A stretch of DNA of 64,000 nt, taken from Tritrichomonas musculus (taxonomy: Eukaryota > Parabasalia > Tritrichomonadida > Tritrichomonadidae). The stretch covers positions 3,224,001 through 3,288,000 of the forward strand of contig JAPFFF010000014.1 of the NCBI GenBank assembly GCA_039105265.1, read 5' to 3'. Positions 1 to 7,300 of this stretch are shown piece by piece. The notes under the pieces are model-generated. The model had not been told where the DNA came from. It worked only from the letters and a program-made list of their open reading frames with translations, and searched no databases. The translations under genes and the position numbers were made by a program. Within the stretch, counting starts at the first letter, position 1, and each line of letters opens with the position of its first letter.

Positions 1-373
1 AAAAATTCTGGAGAAATTAAAAGAGATTATTAAAATTAGAATAAAAAAGCCTTTTTTATAGATATGACTTGTTAGTGATTCTTTATTAGTGATTCTAATA
101 TTCTATTATAATATCATGAAAATTATTTCAAGAATTTTATGGAATAAAAGAAAATTTTCGTAGACAAAATTAAATATTGAAAAAGTAATCATATTTAAAA
201 GAAAACAGAATTTTTTAATTAAAAGATAAATATGAACAAATAAGTTTAGAAAATTGGCAAAACCACCTTATTTGTTCATACAATAGATCATTTTTGTTAA
301 ATATAAAACAGTTAAGGTCAAATATTTTGAGCAATTATTTTCCTTAAATTTAAGAAAAAATTCACTAAATAAT
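1..373. other. AT-rich left-edge spacer before the Rab gene
   Basis: No convincing coding frame is visible on either strand. The last 15 bases hold the likely transcription start of the Rab gene (separate entry). A TTAAGGTCAAATAT string near 315 resembles TTAACGGCCAAATAT upstream of the PRP38 gene (near 16358), so it may be a shared promoter element; this is inference from two cases only. Confidence 0.5.
362..366 (+). promoter_or_regulatory. Initiator-like box (TCACT) of the Rab gene
   Basis: TCACT matches the Trichomonas initiator consensus TCA(+1)Y(A/T). The A at 364 would be the transcription start and lies 10 bases before the ATG at 374, which is the very short leader typical of trichomonad genes. 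Seen by eye only; such 5-mers also occur by chance. Confidence 0.5.
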
Positions 374-973
374 ATGGCTTCTCACGATTACATGTTTAAG
401 CTTCTCGTTGTCGGCGAATCCGGCGTCGGGAAGACCTGTATGCTTCTTCGTTTCGCAGACAACAAATTTGAAGAAAATTTTTTATCAACAATCGGAGTTG
501 ACTTCAAAGTTAAAGAAATTGTCGTCGATGGCAAGAAAGTAAAACTCCAAATCTGGGATTCTGCTGGACAAGAACGGTTCCGTAATATTACAGCTTCGTA
601 CTATAGAAATTGCTCTGCTATTATCATTGTATACGATATCACAAACCACGACTCGTTTGATCGAGTTTCTAAATGGGTTGAAGATGTCAGGGGATTTGTA
701 CCAGATGCGCCTTTGCTTCTTGTCGGTAACAAATGCGATCAAGAAGACCAAAGAAAAGTTTCAGTAGAAGAAGGTAAAAAACTTGCTGATAGCCTCGGCT
801 TTGTATTTTTGGAAACATCTGCAAAAACAGCATTGAACATTGACAACGTTTTTATCGAGATATCAAAAACTTTAATCAAGCAAGCTCAAGAAAAACCACA
901 AAAGGCACAGCCAGCTGGAAAGAGTGTTGAAATTAAGAATGAGCCAAAGAAAAAGCAAAAGAAAGGATGCTAA
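374..973 (+). CDS. Rab-family small GTPase (Rab1/8-like)
   Basis: This is a 199-residue small GTPase that would switch between GDP and GTP forms to direct vesicle traffic. All nucleotide-binding motifs are present: P-loop GESGVGKT at residues 14-21, the switch I Thr in STIGVDF around 38-44, WDSAGQE at 61-67 (Ser replaces the usual Thr of WDTAGQ, the catalytic Gln66 is kept), NKCD at 119-122 and ETSAK at 147-151. The tail after residue 170 is variable and basic and ends KKQKKGC. It therefore carries a single C-terminal Cys, not the usual CC or CXC pair, so at most one prenyl group is expected at the very end. The sequence is closest to the Rab1/Rab8/Rab35 group by memory of family motifs; exact subfamily is not assigned. 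The gene stands alone, intronless, on the plus strand. Confidence 0.96.
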   Translation: MASHDYMFKLLVVGESGVGKTCMLLRFADNKFEENFLSTIGVDFKVKEIVVDGKKVKLQIWDSAGQERFRNITASYYRNCSAIIIVYDITNHDSFDRVSKWVEDVRGFVPDAPLLLVGNKCDQEDQRKVSVEEGKKLADSLGFVFLETSAKTALNIDNVFIEISKTLIKQAQEKPQKAQPAGKSVEIKNEPKKKQKKGC

Positions 974-1538
974 AAATAATAAAACGTTTTTGACCATACG
1001 TCATTTATAACATTTTAAAATTATCAATTACTTTATACTTCTATTTTATTTTATTTTTTTATTTTGGATTTTCTCATCGATTTGGTATATAGGCAATTTC
1101 TTTTTTTAATGGCAAATATTTTATTCAAATTTATTATTATTATGACAAACATTTTTTTAAGCTATTCAGAAGAGAAATAGTATAACTCGAAATAAAATGA
1201 TACAAAACAAAAGATATCTTTTGTTTCTGGTACAAATATATCACCGTAAATCACTTTTTCATTTTAATTCAAAAATCTCAAATTGAATGAAAATCAAAAT
1301 TTTATAAAATTGAAAGTGAAAATTTTCATTTTTTCTTTCTTTATTTTGAAATTTATTACTTCATTGAGCAATAATAACACACCGTTAATAATATCATTAT
1401 GGTATTATAATGTTTAACATTCTCTTATTAATTAAAGTGCTTATTCATGAAAATCAATATAATCAACTTCAAAAATTATATCTAATTTTTTTGTCGAAAC
1501 ATTAATAAGTAAATGAGCTAAATAAATTTGTCTTTAAT
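974..1538. other. AT-rich convergent intergenic region
   Basis: This spacer separates the 3' ends of the Rab gene and the minus-strand SNARE gene. I see homopolymer runs and AT-rich sequence but no open frame, inverted repeat or RNA gene I can support. Confidence 0.5.
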
Positions 1539-2138
1539 TTAACATATTAAACAAAGTTTTTGATTTTGTTCTGCCTTATCGAGTTGTGCATTCCCTTTTT
1601 GCATAACTGGAACAGTATCACTTGTGATTTTATCTATACTAATGATTTTTGCATGCTGTGCATTAAGTTCTTTATAAACATTATTATTTATTTCATTTAT
1701 TTCTCTAGATGTTTGAGCAATTCTTTGTGCTTCTTGTGCTAAATATTCTAATTCTTCTGTTTCTTGATCGACTATTGATTGTTCGACCATTAGTTCATTA
1801 CTTTTATTATTTTCATTATTATTTGTATTATCCTCATTTAAAATCATATCTGCTATAGCTTGCCATCTTTGCTTGAATTCAACATATTGTCTATGAAGTG
1901 TATTAAGTTGATCACTACATTCAATTACTTCACTATCTGAAGCATTGCTTAGTTCTCTTTCCATGCGATTCATCTGAAAATCAAAATCACGCAAACGCAA
2001 GGTGATTTGGTGAATTGATGATGGATCTGGATTTGATGTTGGATTATTTTCAAGAGATGATTTATATTCATTGAACTGCTTTCTAAAGTTTGTAATCATT
2101 TCAGGTAATGTCTGCTTTTTTACTTTAGAGAAAGTCAT
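1539..2138 (-). CDS. Syntaxin-like Q-SNARE with C-terminal CaaX-like box, no membrane anchor
   Basis: The product has 199 residues, counted from the ATG at 2138; a GTG codon lies directly upstream but is not a credible start. Residues 1-100 are helical and could be the N-terminal bundle of a syntaxin. Residues 125-190 form a SNARE heptad pattern aligning well with the syntaxin (Qa) type: LNAQHAKIISIDKI lines up with the syntaxin segment around the zero layer, placing Gln161 as the ionic-layer glutamine. Syntaxins normally end in a transmembrane helix. Here the protein stops a few residues after the SNARE motif with KLCLIC, where the last four residues (CLIC) have CaaX form and two cysteines are available for lipid attachment. 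This resembles the lipid-anchored SNAREs Ykt6 and syntaxin 11 in strategy. The Q-SNARE assignment is strong; the Qa class and prenylation are inference. Confidence 0.82.
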   Translation of the reverse strand: MTFSKVKKQTLPEMITNFRKQFNEYKSSLENNPTSNPDPSSIHQITLRLRDFDFQMNRMERELSNASDSEVIECSDQLNTLHRQYVEFKQRWQAIADMILNEDNTNNNENNKSNELMVEQSIVDQETEELEYLAQEAQRIAQTSREINEINNNVYKELNAQHAKIISIDKITSDTVPVMQKGNAQLDKAEQNQKLCLIC

Positions 2139-2473
2139 CACGTTGGCTTATAAGGATAATGTATGAAATAAAAAATGATATTTAAATAAAATACAAACTT
2201 TTTTGAAATATTTTAACAGAAATTTGTAAAAAATATTTTAACAGAAATTGAAATAGAATTTAATACATTTTTGATAATATATAATTATAGTCTTAATTAA
2301 ACAATAAAATATATTTTTATTAAAAGTATACATACTTTATTAAATCATAATTTTTAAAATATTCATAATATATTAAAATTTAATTGGAATATTAATATTT
2401 TCTTTGATTAAATTATAGACCGATTTTCATCTGAATAAGTTAAACCTCTTGAACAAATATACACTTAATTCAT
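2139..2473. promoter_or_regulatory. Divergent promoter region between SNARE and J-protein genes
   Basis: About 335 bases of AT-rich DNA lie between two divergent start codons. At 2418-2425 GACCGATT is one base away from the M3 core-promoter consensus (D-R-C-S-G-Y-T-W) in the orientation of the J-protein gene. TCATA at 2470-2474 overlaps the J-protein ATG and is only a weak initiator candidate. No clear element is seen for the SNARE gene. Confidence 0.4.
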
Positions 2474-4138
2474 ATGATATTAACATTTTTCTTATTTAGA
2501 TTTATCGTTTCTCCACTTGTTAAAGGACAAGATCCTTACGCAATTTTAGGTATTGATCGACATGCAACTCAAGATCAAATTAAAAAAGCATTCAGAACAA
2601 AAACACACAAATTTCACCCGGATAAATATAAAGGCCCCGATGCCCAAAAAAAGTGGGTCCAAATAAGTGATGCATACGAACTTTTGAAAGATCCAAAAAA
2701 AAAAGAAAGATATGATAAATTTGGATTAATCGATGATTCTCTAGAAGAAAAGCCGAAAGGACCAAATAGAGCTGATAAAATTAGAACAATCCTTGCGCAA
2801 GATTCAGCTTCCCGCTCAAGATCAAATCAGCAATATGGTGAATTCGATTACAGGAAAAAAATTGATATTATTACTGAAATGACGGACAATACATTTTCTC
2901 AATTGACCCATGATGAAAAACCATGGCTTATTTGTGCATATGAAAGTGATTTTCAAATAAACGAGCATAAATCAATTTTAGAGGATTTATTCCAAAAAAC
3001 AGGATTTCTCTTTGGAATTGGGAAATTAAAGGTTTCATCAAATCCAAAAACAGTTCAATTTTTAAATGTTAAAACAACCCCCAAAATTATACTATATGAT
3101 CCAAAAGCTAATCAATTTTCTCATTTTTCTGGAAACCCGACATTAAGATCAGTTACTAGATTTGCATCACAAAAATTCGGAGCTGAAGTTACCATAGTTC
3201 ACGACGATAATGAAATTTTATTATGGAGGAAATCTGAATTAGACCGTCTTCATGTTATTTTATTTTCAGATTTAAAGGAAGTACCGAGCTCATTCGAAAT
3301 CGTTGCAGCATTTTTGAAGCGAAATGCGGTTTTTGCATTTGCATCAATTAATCAATTAAACTTACCAAACTATCCTCGCGCACTTGGATCTCTCGAATTA
3401 AGTGAGCTTCCTACATATATTATTTATCGAATGGGACATCCAAAAGATGATACATTTGGCGGCCCAGTAATCCCAATTGTTGCACCTATGGATTTAGATG
3501 CAGGATCACTAAGTGCAATTATTCGAAGGTATAATTATCCTGTTTTTTCCGAAGTAAATTCAGAAAATTTTGATCGCTTATGCTCAGAATATATAATAAT
3601 TTATGTATATTTAAACGGATCGACAGATATTGCTGAAGATATCAAAGTTGGTGTAAATGATATGAATATTCCAACTGGAACAATAAATGGAACAGTTAAT
3701 AAGGAGTTTGTTAACAAATTCCAACTCGAAGAGGGCGACTTTATTGTAATGAAGCTAAAATCTAAACAATATATAGTTTGGAAAGAAGTTACAACATGGC
3801 GTGAATTTTCAGATAAATTTGAATTAATGAAACATGGCTTACTTGGTTTCAAAAAAGTTGATCAGTTTCCAAATTTTTCGAGTCCTATAGGATTTGATAA
3901 AAAGAAAAGAAATGCAGTTAAATTTAATGAAAAAATAAATGATATTAAATTTGCTGCATTAGAGAAAGCTGATGATATATCTGCATATCTCAAAAAGTTG
4001 CCAACAATTGTTGTGATCGGACTATTAGCGCTTATATTAATAATTATTGTTGAATTTTTGATATACTTATGCTCTAAATTTTGTTGTTGCTGCTCTAAAT
4101 CTTCATCCAGCGTTGATGAGAAAGATCATGTTGACTGA
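2474..4138 (+). CDS. ER membrane J-domain protein, DNAJC16-like
   Basis: This 554-residue protein is likely a J-domain co-chaperone that stimulates an Hsp70 in the ER lumen. Residues 1-18 form a hydrophobic signal sequence (MILTFFLFRFIVSPLVKG). A complete J-domain follows at about 19-85 with the HPD motif at 48-50 and the helix IV segment KERYDKFGLIDD. The middle region (about 110-500) contains stretches such as FLNVKTTPKIILYDP with a thioredoxin-fold feel, including the cis-Pro-like TTPKI, as known in DNAJC16/ERdj8, but no CXXC is visible. Residues about 511-532 form one transmembrane helix, followed by a CCCC cluster and a short acidic tail, giving a type I topology. Cys residues beside the membrane could be acylated. 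The J-domain is certain; the DNAJC16 kinship rests on the domain order. Confidence 0.88.
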   Translation: MILTFFLFRFIVSPLVKGQDPYAILGIDRHATQDQIKKAFRTKTHKFHPDKYKGPDAQKKWVQISDAYELLKDPKKKERYDKFGLIDDSLEEKPKGPNRADKIRTILAQDSASRSRSNQQYGEFDYRKKIDIITEMTDNTFSQLTHDEKPWLICAYESDFQINEHKSILEDLFQKTGFLFGIGKLKVSSNPKTVQFLNVKTTPKIILYDPKANQFSHFSGNPTLRSVTRFASQKFGAEVTIVHDDNEILLWRKSELDRLHVILFSDLKEVPSSFEIVAAFLKRNAVFAFASINQLNLPNYPRALGSLELSELPTYIIYRMGHPKDDTFGGPVIPIVAPMDLDAGSLSAIIRRYNYPVFSEVNSENFDRLCSEYIIIYVYLNGSTDIAEDIKVGVNDMNIPTGTINGTVNKEFVNKFQLEEGDFIVMKLKSKQYIVWKEVTTWREFSDKFELMKHGLLGFKKVDQFPNFSSPIGFDKKKRNAVKFNEKINDIKFAALEKADDISAYLKKLPTIVVIGLLALILIIIVEFLIYLCSKFCCCCSKSSSSVDEKDHVD

Positions 4139-4246
4139 TTTGTCCTTTACAAAATTAAACTTAGAGATACAAAAAAAAAGACTTCGTTATTAAAAAAAAC
4201 TTGTTTTTGTTTTATTTGATCATTCACTACTTCTTTTTTTAAAATA

Positions 4247-4265
4247 TTTTTTTTTTTTTTTTTTT
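4247..4265. repeat. T19 homopolymer between convergent genes
   Basis: A run of 19 T on the plus strand lies between the convergent ends of the J-protein gene and the 1982-residue surface-protein gene. No function is implied. Confidence 0.8.
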
Positions 4266-4351
4266 ATCAACGATTAGCTTTAATTTAAACAAAATCATAA
4301 ATATTAAATAAACAAACAACATAAATAATCAATAAAGACAAATGTATTTAC

Positions 4352-7300
4352 TTACAATTTAATTATGTTTTCAGGATGACCATCATCATTATCTTCTTCA
4401 TCTTGAACATCAAGTAATTTATTATATTTTTTCTTTAAATTAAAAACAACTACAATTAATACAACAAAGAACACGACAAAAAATGATGCTACAATAATCA
4501 CTCCAATATAACCTTTTGAGATACCTTTATATACTTCTTTTTCTCTATTAAGAGGGGTCATTGTTGGCCTTACATATTCCGACATATTAATTTTATATGG
4601 TGTCATGGTAGGTAATGCAGGATTTTCAGTATAAGTATCAGTTTCAGGGTCCGAATTCATAATTCTAACAACTTTTAAAAATCCTTTAACACATACTGGA
4701 ACAAAGAAGAAGTGTTGAGTTCCAGTTATTTGAATTATTTCTTCCCAATTTGCACAAATGAAGCCAAGATTTGAAACAACAACGCCAGGATTATTCTCAA
4801 TTGAACTGTAGCTAGACTTATAATTTTGTTTAGTAATCCTTAAATTATCACTACTATTTTTGCCGCCACTATCATCATTATCATTTGTTAATTTGATAAT
4901 AATACGAGATGGAGTCGTTGTTGGATATGAATCAAATATGATTGACGGAAATTTTAATAATTCAAATGCTTGAATATTGACTTTCCCATTGATGATGAGG
5001 GTTGAATTGGGCATGAAATTTAAATTTCCATACAAATTTGAACTTTCTTTAACTTCAAGTTCATCATCAATTCGTGTTGAAGAAACAGCAACACTCGAAT
5101 TCTTTGATACAACTAATTTTTTGATTTCAATGTAACAATCATCCAAACCTTGACTTGTTGCAATTTGATTATTTTTATCCAATACTTGAATTTGTGAATT
5201 ATCATTCATTACAACAGTAGTATTAAAGTGGATACTTGGTTTAAATTTTGAGCCAGGCTTAGCATCTTGCTCGTTTAATAAAGTGGATAGATTAATAATC
5301 ATGGTCTCATTTGCTGAAAATGTGGCTTCAGAAGGGACAGATATAGGAAAGAGATTCTCGCTTGGATAAACAGGAATAAAAGAACTACTTTCTTCTTCTT
5401 GCTTAAGTAATTTAGTTAATGGTTGAAAAGGGAAACTTTCTGTTTTTATTTGGTCGACATTTGATAATCCATAAACATCATTAAGAACAGATTTTTGAGC
5501 TATTTTTTCCCATCCTTTACCAATTGCAACAGAAACTTTACTAGTGAAATTAACCGAAATGATTGGCAAAATAGTATCATTTTTAACTTCATCATCAATT
5601 AAAAATTCTTTTGGTTTTGCTAATCTATCATATTCAAATCTGATTTCAAAATCAGGATATTTGGATGAATTGAAAAATAAGAATGAATTGGGGCTTCCAG
5701 CATTTTTTAATGATATCCCATCTTTTTGAAAGACTATTTGGTCGTGATTTGATGGTATTGAAATTCTTCCAGGGAAGTATTCTATATTGCTTAATTTAAA
5801 TGGCTGATAATCTGTAAAATAAAGTCTTTTGATTCCAATAGGATTGATAATTTTTGAATAACCATCAATTCGAACATAGTCAATTGAATAATTATTATCA
5901 ACAATTTTGACTGAAGCCTCAGAAATATCAAGATTTGAAACATGATTATATCCTAATTTCAATTTAACCTCAATGATGCCCAGTCCAATACAATAAATGG
6001 TGAAATTGTCGAAAAATGAATAATCAAAATTAACTGGTGATTCGTATTCGTCAGTTAAAAACAGCAAAATACTATTTTTTCCCTTTGGTATAAGAGGCCT
6101 GATATCGTCCAAGTATTTTTCTGAATCAATATTCACTTCGCATATATCGAAATCAGATATGCAAACAGAAAATGGAACTTCATATGGAGAACTTTGCTGA
6201 AGATACAATAGTTTTCGCGTTGGTCTTGAATAATATATTTGGTAGCTTTCATAAAGTCCGTGGGTGGAAGGGAATACGTCCCAACTTAAAATAACACGAT
6301 TTGAATAAGAATTGTCAACAAAATAACCTAGAACTTTTTCTTTCTCATTCAAAAAGTTAGTAACTTTTTGATTGGTCAATTCAAGCGTGCAGTTAAAATT
6401 GAGATATGTAATTGTGCTGACACTTGAACTTCCCTCATAAATTGTGAACGATGAATAACCGTCAACCGTCATATACAAATGAAATGAGATCGTATTTGGC
6501 CGTCTGAATGCCACCTTCTCAAAATTGGCATGAACATCTTCTTGGTAGAAATAAAAACTAACGTTCATCAAACCGCCAAATGACCCACAAAAAGTGACAT
6601 TTGTTTTCATTTTTTCACCTTGGCTTGGCGAAATGAGACCTACGGTTGACGCCTTCTTTGCATTTGTGAAATGGAAATCACCCAAAAAATCTGTTTTCAA
6701 TTCATTCACATATAAATTGAGAGAACCAACCGTCGATTCAAAGTGAAAAGGGACACTTTTTGAATCAGTGTAAAAGTCAACGTCTTTCAAATTGTAGAAT
6801 GCAAATTGGGTGCCACACCCAGACCATTCACCGATCAAGTGGATTGAATTTTTCTGTGACGATGGAAAAGTCGATTCAATTCTTTTAACTTTTTGAATAC
6901 GACGATAGCCATTATTTGAGAAGTTTACATCACTACTTGCTTTTTTCTCTTTGATGATTTTTTTAATGGTCTGGCTATCTTGTGTCTTTATGAGAAACTC
7001 TTTGTATGTTTCAATCTCTTCTTCTTCTTCTTCTGTTTCGAGTATTTCGGCACCTGATTTATTCGGCAATTTCTGGATAAGTGACACTTTTGGAAACAGT
7101 TTGAAATCACAACCGTTTTTGCTGTCTTTGACCTGTTCAATTGAAATGCTATAACCGTCATCAACGTCAATGTATATGTAAGCATGACTCAAACCAACAA
7201 ACACGAAATTCCCAATCTCAATTAAACGTTCTCCAATTGAAATTTTCAATTCTTTGTCCTTCAAGGTCAAATTTAATAACGATCCCGATTGAAAATGTAT

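Noticed and set aside
2139-2141. GTG start of the SNARE gene, and the TTG start (14197-14199) of the RING1-IBR gene
   Set aside because: Eukaryotic nuclear genes rarely use these, and an in-frame ATG follows at once in each case; starts set at 2138 and 14169.
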